Source: AWTP1-13 sp035762425 | Lineage (GTDB): Bacteria > Pseudomonadota > Alphaproteobacteria > Rhizobiales > Hyphomicrobiaceae | DNA: 38,143 bases | Reading direction: 5' to 3' | Assembly (NCBI GenBank): GCA_035762425.1 | Contig: DASTOW010000120.1 | Location: forward strand, 1 to 38,143 | Part shown: piece after piece, positions 26,765 to 33,423 of the stretch | Numbering within the stretch: the first letter of the stretch is position 1 | Layout of the letters: every line of letters starts with the position of its first letter | The notes under the pieces: generated by a model | Seen by the model: only the letters and a program-made list of their open reading frames with translations | Database searches by the model: none | What the model was told of the DNA's origin: nothing | Program-made: the position numbers and the translations under genes

Positions 26765-27562
26765 TCAGAACGGGTTGGTGACGATGCCGCCGTCGGCGCG
26801 CAGGGCCGCACCGTTGGTGGCGCTGGAGGCCTTCGAGCACACGTAGCAGATCAGGTTGGCGATCTCTTCCGGCTGCGCATAGCGCTGCAGCAGCGACGAC
26901 GGCCGCCGTTCGGTGAAGGTGCGCTTGGCCATCTCCTCGGCGGTTGTACCTGCGATCTTGGCTCGCGCAGCCAACCGCACGGGCATCAGCTCGACCGCGG
27001 TCGGGCCCGGCAGCACCGAGTTGACCGTGATCTGCGTGCCTTTGGTCTGCTCGGCCGCGCCGCGCGCGATCAGCAGCTGCGCCGACTTGGAGAAGCCGTA
27101 GTGCACCATCTCCTTCGGCACGAAGATGCCGGACTCGCTCGACACGAACACCACGCGGCCCCACTGCTTGGCGTCGAGCATGCCCTTGAGGTAATGCCGC
27201 GTCAGGCGCACGCCGCTCATGACGTTGACCTCAAACATGGTGCGCCAATCCTCGTCGGTCGCATCGAAGAAAGGCTTGGGCTCGTAGACGCCGAGGTTGT
27301 TGACCAGGATGTCGACAGCCGGGATGCGCTGGATCATGGCAGCGCACCCTTGCGCCGTCGCCAGGTCGATGGCTGCGTTCTCAGTCTTGGCCGACGCGAC
27401 GGCGGCCTTGATCTTGCCAACGGCCTCGGCCACCGCGGCCTCGGTGCGGCCGTTGACGATGACGGATGCGCCCATGCGGGCGAGCCCGATGGCTGTGGCG
27501 AGGCCGATGCCCTTGGTGGAGCCGGTGACAAGCGCCACCTTGCCGGTCAGGTCCAAATCCAT
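26765..27562 (-). CDS. SDR-family NAD(P)-dependent oxidoreductase
   Basis: A 265-residue classical short-chain dehydrogenase. The cofactor motif is TGSTKGIG (13-20), the structural motif is NNLG (88-91, replacing NNAG), and the catalytic residues are Ser142, Tyr155 and Lys159. NGR at 37-39 after the second strand suggests preference for NADP, as in 3-oxoacyl-reductase relatives, but this is inference. The 30 or so residues after NSVLPGPT form a longer substrate loop (ARAKIAGTTAEEMAKRTFTERRPSSLLQRYAQPEEIANL). The closing GAALRADGGIVTNPF is typical of the family. The substrate is unknown. ATG at 27562 follows AGGAG. No pathway neighbour helps; the next gene upstream on the same strand is a membrane methyltransferase. 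Confidence 0.9.
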   Translation of the reverse strand: MDLDLTGKVALVTGSTKGIGLATAIGLARMGASVIVNGRTEAAVAEAVGKIKAAVASAKTENAAIDLATAQGCAAMIQRIPAVDILVNNLGVYEPKPFFDATDEDWRTMFEVNVMSGVRLTRHYLKGMLDAKQWGRVVFVSSESGIFVPKEMVHYGFSKSAQLLIARGAAEQTKGTQITVNSVLPGPTAVELMPVRLAARAKIAGTTAEEMAKRTFTERRPSSLLQRYAQPEEIANLICYVCSKASSATNGAALRADGGIVTNPF

Positions 27563-27703
27563 AATGCGTGTCTCCTTGGTTGTTCGGCCGTCATTGGGCC
27601 GCAGCTAAGCACCGGCACAGGCTTCGCAATAGCCTGTGCGCCGCGCCCCTGCTATGGCGACAGCGAGGGTCGACATTTGCCGGCGCATGATTGCAGGTTG
27701 CCG

Positions 27704-28315
27704 TCATGCCAGCGACAGGCGCCGGCGCCAGACGGAGCGGGCCAGGATGGCGGCGCGGCGCCAATGGAAGAAGCGGGGTACGCGGCGGCAATAGCGCCGA
27801 TACGGCTCACCGTAGATGCCCTCGAGCCAGGGTTCCTCGAGCAGCACCATGAGGACGTAGACGGCCATCATGGCGGCGCACAGCACATAGGTCGGGCCGC
27901 TGTCGGCAGCGACGGCGAGGCAGCCGTAGACAACTACCAGCATGGCGTTCTGCGGGTTGCGGGTCCAGCGATAGATGCCGCCGGTGACGAGGCCATCCTG
28001 GGCGCCGTAACTGTTGTCCCGACCCAGCACGCGGAACGAATAGATAAACAGCGCCAGCGAGGCGGCAAGCAAGGCCAACGCGACCAGGCGTACGGCAGCC
28101 GGCAGCCCGAAGTAGCGGCTGCCCGTGCCGGCCATGGCGACGGCAAAGCAGAGCACGTTGAGCCCGCGGAACAGGGGCCAGAACACGTAGCTTTGCCAGC
28201 TGCCGGTGCCGGGCGTCGGCCATATGCGCAGGGTCGGGACCAGCAGCGTGAGAACGAGGAGGCCGAGCAGCACCGTGGCCACCCCCGCGCCCGCCGCAAA
28301 CAGCACCATCGCCAT
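27704..28315 (-). CDS. PEMT/ICMT-like integral membrane methyltransferase
   Basis: A 203-residue protein with about five membrane helices. The C-terminal half carries the signature of the phospholipid/isoprenylcysteine methyltransferase superfamily: GLVTGGIYRWTRNPQN, then EEPWLEGIYGEPYRRYCRRVPRF near the C-terminus, which bind SAM at the membrane face. The natural substrate of most bacterial members is unknown; a lipid or small hydrophobic thiol is likely. The frame is open 21 codons upstream, but the ATG at 28315 begins just before the first helix (MVLFAAGAGVATVLLGLL) and is preferred; a second ATG two codons later is equally possible. Confidence 0.8.
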   Translation of the reverse strand: MAMVLFAAGAGVATVLLGLLVLTLLVPTLRIWPTPGTGSWQSYVFWPLFRGLNVLCFAVAMAGTGSRYFGLPAAVRLVALALLAASLALFIYSFRVLGRDNSYGAQDGLVTGGIYRWTRNPQNAMLVVVYGCLAVAADSGPTYVLCAAMMAVYVLMVLLEEPWLEGIYGEPYRRYCRRVPRFFHWRRAAILARSVWRRRLSLA

Positions 28316-28431
28316 TCTCGTGTCCCGATCGCGAGAGGTCCATCGACCAGCGCTATGTAGCGGACTTCTCGAGTGCAATCACTCCTGGTTCGGACCGGCG
28401 CTTGCGCGGGACAAGCAGGACACGCCCGAGA

Positions 28432-29358
28432 TCAGGCTGCCTTGCCGCCGAATGCAGAGTGCAGGATCTGGCCGAGGTCTTCCAGCTCGGCAGGCGACAG
28501 ATCGGTGAGCGGGGGGCGGACCGGGCCGGCCGAGCGGCCCATGATTTTCATGCCGGCCTTGACGATGCTCACCGCATAGCCGCGCTTGCGATTGCGCAAG
28601 GCGATGTAGGGTATGAAGAATTTCTGCAGGATCTCGTCGGTGCTTGTGCTGTCGCCGGACTTGACGGCGGCGTAGAAGCGCTGCGCGATCTTGGGAATGA
28701 AGTTGTAGACCGCGGAAGAGTAGGTGGTGAAGCCGGCGGCGAAGTAGGGCACGGCGTAGGTCTCCGCCGTCGGCATACCGCCAATCAGCACCAGTCGGTC
28801 GCCCATGGCCTGGCGTACGCGCACCAACTGCTCAACGTCGCCGTGGCCATCCTTGAAGCCGATCAGATTAGCGTGACGGTCGGCGAGGCGGGCGACGGTG
28901 TCGGTGGCGTAGATGCTGTTGTCGCGATTGTAGAGGATGACGCCGATGCCGATCGCACGGCAGATGGCATCGATGTGGGCCTCAAGGCCGGCCTGCTCCA
29001 CATTGAGCAGATAGGGCGGAAGCACCAGGACGCCCTGGGCGCCGGCTGCCTCGGCAGCCTTGGCGAATTCGACGGCCATCATGGTGCCGTAGCCGACACC
29101 GGCAATGATCGGCAGCCTGCCCTTGGCCGCCTCGACGGCGGCCCGTGTGACGCGCGAGGCTTCCGCCAGCGTCACCGAGAAGAACTCCCCGGTGCCGCCG
29201 GGGGCGAACAGGCCGACCGCGCCGTTGTCGATGTTAAAGGCAATGCTTTGCCGGTAGTTGGCCTCGTCGAAACTGAGGTCGTCCTTGAAAGGGGTGGCGG
29301 GGAAGGCAAGCAGGCCGGAGCCAAGTTGTTTCTTCAGGCTGGAAAAATCGGCGGCCAT
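28432..29358 (-). CDS. kdgD: 5-dehydro-4-deoxyglucarate dehydratase
   Basis: A 308-residue cytoplasmic enzyme of the dihydrodipicolinate synthase superfamily that dehydrates and decarboxylates 5-dehydro-4-deoxy-D-glucarate to 2,5-dioxopentanoate. Family motifs are clear: FAPGGTGEFFSVT (GGTGE at 54-58), VLPPYLLNVEQAGL, catalytic Tyr143 in LYNRDN, and Schiff-base Lys169 in LIGFKDGHGD. These sequences separate it from dihydrodipicolinate synthase and from aldolases of the same fold. The ATG at 29358 follows GAGG. It is divergent from galactarate dehydratase, which makes its substrate, so the two are expected to be co-regulated from the 178-base gap. The following enzyme, 2-oxoglutarate semialdehyde dehydrogenase, is not in the window. 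Confidence 0.93.
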   Translation of the reverse strand: MAADFSSLKKQLGSGLLAFPATPFKDDLSFDEANYRQSIAFNIDNGAVGLFAPGGTGEFFSVTLAEASRVTRAAVEAAKGRLPIIAGVGYGTMMAVEFAKAAEAAGAQGVLVLPPYLLNVEQAGLEAHIDAICRAIGIGVILYNRDNSIYATDTVARLADRHANLIGFKDGHGDVEQLVRVRQAMGDRLVLIGGMPTAETYAVPYFAAGFTTYSSAVYNFIPKIAQRFYAAVKSGDSTSTDEILQKFFIPYIALRNRKRGYAVSIVKAGMKIMGRSAGPVRPPLTDLSPAELEDLGQILHSAFGGKAA

Positions 29359-29536
29359 GAGGTGCCTCAGCTTGGGAGTTGTGCGGGGGAAGACGCGCCC
29401 GATCAGCGGGCCACTTTCCTAAGATGTCGGGTCATCGTACAACTTCGTAGCAGCGTGCCGGGCATTGTTCAACAGAGCCTTTCAGCCCACTGTTCGAAAC
29501 CAACTATTCGCCACGCTGCGCCGGGAAGGCATGCTC

Positions 29537-31096
29537 ATGACCGCTCAAACCGAGGCCGAAGTCCGGCCGCTCTACATCCGGCTGCACGCGGATGACAACG
29601 TGGCGATCGTCGTCAACGACTTCGGGCTGCCCGCGGGCAGCCAGTTCGCCTGCGGACTGCAATTGTTGGAGCGCGTGCCGCAGGGCCACAAGGTGGCGCT
29701 GACTGACCTGGCAAGGGACGCACCGATCCGCCGTTACGGACAGGTGATCGGTTATGCGGCCAAGCCGATTGCGCGCGGCAGCTGGGTCGAGGAAGCGCTG
29801 GTGCGCATGCCCGCGCCGCCTGCGCTCGATGCATTGCCGCTGGCCACCATCAAGGCGCAATTGCAGGAGCCGTTGCAGGGCTACACATTCGAGGGCTTTC
29901 GCAATGGCGATGGCTCGGTCGGGACGCGCAATATCCTTGGCATTAGTACCAGCGTGCAATGCGTGGCCGGCACGCTCGACTACGCCATCAAGCGCATCCA
30001 GGACGAATTGCTGCCCAAGTATCCCAACGTCGATGCCGTTGTCGGGCTGACGCACACCTACGGCTGCGGCGTGGCGATCAACGCGCCGGCGGCAGTGATC
30101 CCGATCCGCACGCTGCAAAACCTGGCTCTCAATCCGAACTTCGGCGGCGAGGTCATGGTGGTGGGGTTGGGATGCGAGAAGCTGGTGCCAGAGCGCTTGC
30201 TGCCGCAGCAGAACGGCGCGGCCAAACGTGTGCGGGTCGATGTGATGCGTCTGCAGGACGAGGCCTATCAGGGCTTCGGGCAGATGGTGGGCGCCATCAT
30301 GCAAATGGCCGACCAGCGCCTGGAAAAGCTGAACCGCCGGCGTCGCGAGACCTGCCCGGCATCCGAGCTGGTGGTGGGATTGCAGTGTGGCGGCAGCGAT
30401 GCGTTCTCGGGAGTCACGGCCAACCCGGCGGTCGGCTTCGCAGCTGACCTGCTGGTGCGCACCGGCGCCACCGTGATGTTCTCGGAGGTGACGGAGGTGC
30501 GCGATGCCATCCACCTGCTCACCCCGCGCGCGGTGAACGAAGACGTGGCACGCGCGCTGATCCGCGAGATGGCCTGGTATGACGACTATCTGGACCAGGG
30601 CGAGGTTGATCGCAGCGCCAACACATCCCCGGGCAACAAGAAGGGCGGCCTCGCCAACATTGTGGAGAAGGCGCTGGGCTCGATTGTCAAATCGGGATCG
30701 AGTCCAATTGCCGGTGTGCTGGCGCCGGGTGAGCGGGCAACCACCAAGGGCATGATCTTCGCGGCCACGCCGGCCAGCGATTTCGTGTGTGGTACCCTGC
30801 AGCTGGCATCCGGCATGACACTCGAGGTGTTTACGACCGGCCGCGGCACGCCCTACAGCTTGGCGGCGGCGCCGGTGATCAAGGTGTCGACGCGCAGCGA
30901 GCTTGCCCGGCGTTGGCATGACCTGATCGACCTCGACGCCGGCACGATCGCCACCGGCGAGGCGACCATCGAGGACGTGGGCTGGGAGCTGTTCCGCCTG
31001 GTGCTGGACGTGGCCAGCGGCCGCAAGAAGCCGTGGTCCGATCATTGGGGCATTTCCAACACGCTGGCGCTCTTCAATCCAGCGCCGGTGACCTAG
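29537..31096 (+). CDS. garD: Galactarate dehydratase
   Basis: A 519-residue cytoplasmic iron-dependent UxaA/GarD-family dehydratase that converts meso-galactarate to 5-dehydro-4-deoxy-D-glucarate. Long stretches match E. coli GarD (523 residues) as I recall it: DNVAIVVNDFGL, GHKVALTDLARDAPIRRYG, GYTFEGFRNGDGSVGTRN, HTYGCGVAINAPAAVIPIRT, NPNFGGEVMVVGLGCEKL, CPASELVVGLQCGGSDAFSG and the closing LALFNPAPVT. Of the two nearby ATGs I chose 29537, since GGGAAGG lies seven bases before it but only one base before 29531. The frame extends upstream to 29465 without support. It pairs with the divergent kdgD; no uronate dehydrogenase or aldarate transporter is present, so galactarate itself may be the imported sugar acid. 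Confidence 0.95.
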   Translation: MTAQTEAEVRPLYIRLHADDNVAIVVNDFGLPAGSQFACGLQLLERVPQGHKVALTDLARDAPIRRYGQVIGYAAKPIARGSWVEEALVRMPAPPALDALPLATIKAQLQEPLQGYTFEGFRNGDGSVGTRNILGISTSVQCVAGTLDYAIKRIQDELLPKYPNVDAVVGLTHTYGCGVAINAPAAVIPIRTLQNLALNPNFGGEVMVVGLGCEKLVPERLLPQQNGAAKRVRVDVMRLQDEAYQGFGQMVGAIMQMADQRLEKLNRRRRETCPASELVVGLQCGGSDAFSGVTANPAVGFAADLLVRTGATVMFSEVTEVRDAIHLLTPRAVNEDVARALIREMAWYDDYLDQGEVDRSANTSPGNKKGGLANIVEKALGSIVKSGSSPIAGVLAPGERATTKGMIFAATPASDFVCGTLQLASGMTLEVFTTGRGTPYSLAAAPVIKVSTRSELARRWHDLIDLDAGTIATGEATIEDVGWELFRLVLDVASGRKKPWSDHWGISNTLALFNPAPVT

Positions 31097-31222
31097 CTGC
31101 CACTGTGATGGTCGGGCTTGTGCCACCCTCCATCCAGCAACTGGCTCCGGTGCCGATAGCTGGCTGCCTCGCGACAAGTCCGAGGCTGACAGTCTTGCCG
31201 TGCGCTGCGGGCAGCCACTGCC

Positions 31223-31252
31223 TTGACAGGTGACCATATGGTCACCTATTGT
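31223..31252 (+). promoter_or_regulatory. Promoter with a 20-bp perfect palindrome in its spacer
   Basis: TTGACA (31223-31228) and TATTGT (31247-31252) are separated by 18 bases. The palindrome AGGTGACCATATGGTCACCT (31228-31247) fills the spacer exactly, touching both boxes. A dimeric ArsR-type repressor bound here would block RNA polymerase, so this is very likely the operator of the following arsR-SRPBCC pair. Transcription would begin about seven bases past the -10 box, at or beside the GTG at 31259. Confidence 0.75.
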
Positions 31253-31258
31253 CTCGCT

Positions 31259-31588
31259 GTGACGGATGACGATCACGTATTCAAGGCACTTGCTGACCCG
31301 ACACGGCGTTTCCTCCTGGACCTCCTCTTTCAGCGCGACGGCCGCACGCTGAAGGAGCTGGAGTCCGGGCTCGAGATGACACGCTTCGGCGTCATGAAGC
31401 ACCTGCGCATCCTCGAGAACGCTGGTCTCGTCGTCACACGCCGGTCGGGCCGGGAGAAGCTGCACTATCTCAACGCAGTGCCGATCCGGATGATTCACGA
31501 CCGGTGGATCGACAAATACAGGGAACGGGAAGTCTCGGCGCTGCTGGCGCTCAAGGCCGACCTGGAGAAAAAGGACGAACCGGAATGA
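31259..31588 (+). CDS. ArsR-family winged-helix regulator
   Basis: A 109-residue DNA-binding repressor, VFKALADPTRRFLLDLLFQRDGRTLKELESGLEMTRFGVMKHLRILENAGLVVTRRSGREKLHYLN, of the ArsR subgroup that accompanies SRPBCC/AHSA1 proteins. It has no CxC metal site, so it probably does not sense metals. Start choice is unusual: an ATG at 31238 lies inside the operator palindrome between the promoter boxes and would not be transcribed, so GTG at 31259 is chosen. That GTG lies about where transcription should begin, implying a leaderless or nearly leaderless message. The stop overlaps the next gene by four bases (ATGA), so the two are co-translated. Confidence 0.85.
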   Translation: MTDDDHVFKALADPTRRFLLDLLFQRDGRTLKELESGLEMTRFGVMKHLRILENAGLVVTRRSGREKLHYLNAVPIRMIHDRWIDKYREREVSALLALKADLEKKDEPE

Positions 31589-32070
31589 CCGACAAGGCAG
31601 CCAACACACAGGTCTACAGGATTGTCATCAAGGCCAGCGCCCAGGCGATCTGGGACGCAATAACCAAGCCCGAATGGACCGAACGCTACGCTTATGAGGG
31701 GCGCGTCAAGTACGATCTGAAGCCCGGCGGCAAGTATCACCATGAGGCCAGTCCCGACATGAAGGCAGTGGGTCTGCCCGAGGTCGTCGTGGTTGGCGAG
31801 GTGCTCGAATCCGATCCACCGCGCAAGCTGGTACAGACATGGCACCCCCTGTTCACGCCGGAAATGATTGCCGAACCGCCCTCGCGCCTTACCTACGAGA
31901 TTGTGGAGGGGAGCGGCGTCTGCACGGTCACCATTATTCACGACGTTACAGGCGCGCCGTTGGTCGGCGGCATGGTCAAGGGCGGCGGCGATCCGGCCAA
32001 GGGCGGCGGTGGTTGGCCATGGGTCCTCAGCGATCTCAAGTCACTGCTGGAGACTGGCAAGCGCATGTAA
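31585..32070 (+). CDS. SRPBCC/AHSA1-family protein
   Basis: A 161-residue helix-grip (START-like) protein with the AHSA1 pattern: VYRIVIKASAQAIWDAITKPEWTERYAYEGRVKYDLKPGGKYHHE, then GEVLESDPPRKLVQTWHPL, and a long final helix (WPWVLSDLKSLLETGKRM). Such proteins bind hydrophobic small molecules; the ligand is unknown. The start ATG lies in the stop of the arsR gene (ATGA). In ArsR-SRPBCC pairs the SRPBCC protein is presumed to be the regulated output, for stress or xenobiotic response, but direct evidence for this family is thin. Glycine-rich GGGDPAKGGGGWPW near the end is likely a flexible loop before the helix. Confidence 0.88.
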   Translation: MTDKAANTQVYRIVIKASAQAIWDAITKPEWTERYAYEGRVKYDLKPGGKYHHEASPDMKAVGLPEVVVVGEVLESDPPRKLVQTWHPLFTPEMIAEPPSRLTYEIVEGSGVCTVTIIHDVTGAPLVGGMVKGGGDPAKGGGGWPWVLSDLKSLLETGKRM

Positions 32071-32086
32071 GGCCACTTCGAGCCGG

Positions 32087-32123
32087 CGCCACGTGGGCAG
32101 GAACTTTGTCTGCGCACGTGGCG
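32087..32123. repeat. Inverted repeat with CACGTG arms
   Basis: CGCCACGTG (32087-32095) pairs with CACGTGGCG (32115-32123); CAG and CTG inside the spacer can extend the pairing. It lies 17 bases after the SRPBCC stop and 46 bases before the next small gene. No T-run follows, so it may be a processing or attenuating hairpin rather than a terminator. Confidence 0.55.
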
Positions 32124-32169
32124 TTGCCGCCTCAATATCAGCAACGACGCCAGCACAGGAGACCGGCTC

Positions 32170-32352
32170 ATGCAGGCGACGCAGACGCACATCTACGCCC
32201 GACGGCTGCTCGAAACCCAGGGCTGGAAGGCGATCGCCGAGGCGGCGCAAAAAGCGCGCGACTTCGAGCGCAGCAACGATGTCGAGCAAGCGCAAGCCTG
32301 GCGGCGTATCGAAGCCGCCCTTCTCAATATGCGCGGCCCGAGCGAAACCTAA
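32170..32352 (+). CDS. Small helical protein of unknown function
   Basis: A 60-residue soluble protein starting MQATQTHIYARRLLETQGWKA and continuing IAEAAQKARDFERSNDVEQAQAWRRIEAALLNMRG. It is strongly amphipathic and probably folds as two helices. An AGGAG site lies ten bases before the ATG. Small proteins of this kind are common in Hyphomicrobiales genomes without known function. It is downstream of the arsR-SRPBCC pair but separated by the inverted repeat. Confidence 0.7.
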   Translation: MQATQTHIYARRLLETQGWKAIAEAAQKARDFERSNDVEQAQAWRRIEAALLNMRGPSET

Positions 32353-32480
32353 GTCCCGCAGCAACAAGAATCCTGTTCAATACCGCGGTCCTGCGACGCC
32401 AACGCGCTAGATTGATCTTCGATCGGCCCACCTGTGACGGTAGGTTCATCTATCAATTCACAACCTGTGGGTTCGGTGGG

Positions 32481-33350
32481 GTGGATCGGGTCCGCACAAC
32501 GAATGATCGCAACTTCTGGGCCGGCTTCACAGCGGCTGCGGTGCTGCACGCGGCCCTGATTTTCGCAGCCAGTAGCTCGACGCCGCGACAGCTGGGCGAG
32601 AGCGATGGGCTGCAGGACGCCATCAGCGTCGAACTGGTAGAGCCCGAAACGCTGGCGGGCGCAGGTCCCCACGAAGGCGAGCCCAGCACAGAGCCTGCCA
32701 GCGACAGCAGACCCCTGCAACTGCCGCGACAGGCAACGGATGCCTGGCAGACGAGCGGCGTGCCCGACAAGCCAGATCAGCCGCAAGCTGCCGCCAGCGA
32801 AGCCAAGCCCGAGCAGCAGGCGATGCTCGCGCTGCCCGACCCGGACGCGGCGAAGGTGGAGGAGCCGCAAGAGGCGTCCAAAGAGCCGCAGAAGCCGAAC
32901 GAGGCGCACAAGGAGCAAAAGCAGCAAAAGGAGACCCACAAGAGCGGCGCGCCGAAGTCGCCCACGACCAAGGAGAAACTCGCTTCGCCGCAGCTCGATT
33001 TCTCCCTGCCGTCTAATTTCAGCCTGCCCTCCGGCGGCGGCGGTGCCTCGGCCGTCATGCGGCCGTCCGGCATCACGCGCTCAGGAGAGAATGACGAATT
33101 CGGACGCGACGTGGTCAAGGCCTTGCGCAAGACCATGCCCGCGCACGAGAAGATTTTCGGCCGAGTGACCGTTCGGATTCTGCTGTCGGAAAAGGGTGAT
33201 CTGATCGATCTCCAGCTGCTGAAGGGCTCAGGCAGCTCCTATCTCGACCAGGTCGTGATGTTCTCGGCCCGGCAGGCCGTCTACCCCTTTCCACCGAAGG
33301 GCTCGACCGCCATCGACCGGACGTTCGTGATCACCTATATCTACAGCTAA
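32481..33350 (+). CDS. TonB-like energy transducer, orphan
   Basis: A 289-residue inner-membrane protein with TonB layout. Short cytoplasmic start, one membrane helix at about residues 14-31 (FTAAAVLHAALIFAASSS), a long Pro/Glu/Lys/Gln-rich linker (about 90-170) that would span the periplasm, and a C-terminal TonB/TolA-like domain (FGRVTVRILLSEKGDLIDLQLLKGSGSSYLDQVVMFSARQAVYPFPP). The histidine in the helix (AVLHAALI) is in the position used for proton-motive coupling. No ExbB, ExbD or receptor gene is near, so it must use partners elsewhere or do another job. Start is GTG at 32481, the only reasonable one just before the helix; the frame extends far upstream without support. Confidence 0.8.
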   Translation: MDRVRTTNDRNFWAGFTAAAVLHAALIFAASSSTPRQLGESDGLQDAISVELVEPETLAGAGPHEGEPSTEPASDSRPLQLPRQATDAWQTSGVPDKPDQPQAAASEAKPEQQAMLALPDPDAAKVEEPQEASKEPQKPNEAHKEQKQQKETHKSGAPKSPTTKEKLASPQLDFSLPSNFSLPSGGGGASAVMRPSGITRSGENDEFGRDVVKALRKTMPAHEKIFGRVTVRILLSEKGDLIDLQLLKGSGSSYLDQVVMFSARQAVYPFPPKGSTAIDRTFVITYIYS

Positions 33351-33380
33351 CGCGGCCTGTTACAGCTAACGCGCGCCTGT
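33342..33380. repeat. Tandem duplication spanning a stop codon
   Basis: TACAGCTAACGCGGCCTGT (33342-33360) is followed at once by TACAGCTAACGCGCGCCTGT (33361-33380). The first copy holds the last two sense codons and TAA stop of the TonB-like gene; the second repeats them outside the gene. It looks like a recent slippage or duplication event. Confidence 0.85.
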
Positions 33381-33382
33381 GC

Positions 33383-33415
33383 ATCCCGGACGGCCGCTTG
33401 CGCGAGGTCCGGGAT
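33383..33415. terminator. Hairpin between convergent genes
   Basis: ATCCCGGAC (33383-33391) and GTCCGGGAT (33407-33415) form a perfect nine-pair stem around a 15-base GC-rich loop, between the stops of the TonB-like gene (33350) and the L,D-transpeptidase gene (33424). It could serve both strands, but neither side has a T-run, so it may simply be a dispersed intergenic palindrome of the kind common in this bacterial order. Confidence 0.45.
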
Positions 33416-33423
33416 CACCGGCA

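Noticed and set aside
29359..29536. GntR-type operator between kdgD and garD
   Set aside because: AGTTGT and ACAACT occur as separated inverted words and a partial TAC...GTA dyad is visible, but neither is symmetrical enough or adjacent to promoter boxes to support a call.
29504..31609. 701-residue open frame antisense to garD
   Set aside because: It mirrors the codon pattern of a clearly recognised gene on the other strand, has no family features and is His/Arg/Gln-rich, as high-GC antisense shadows are.
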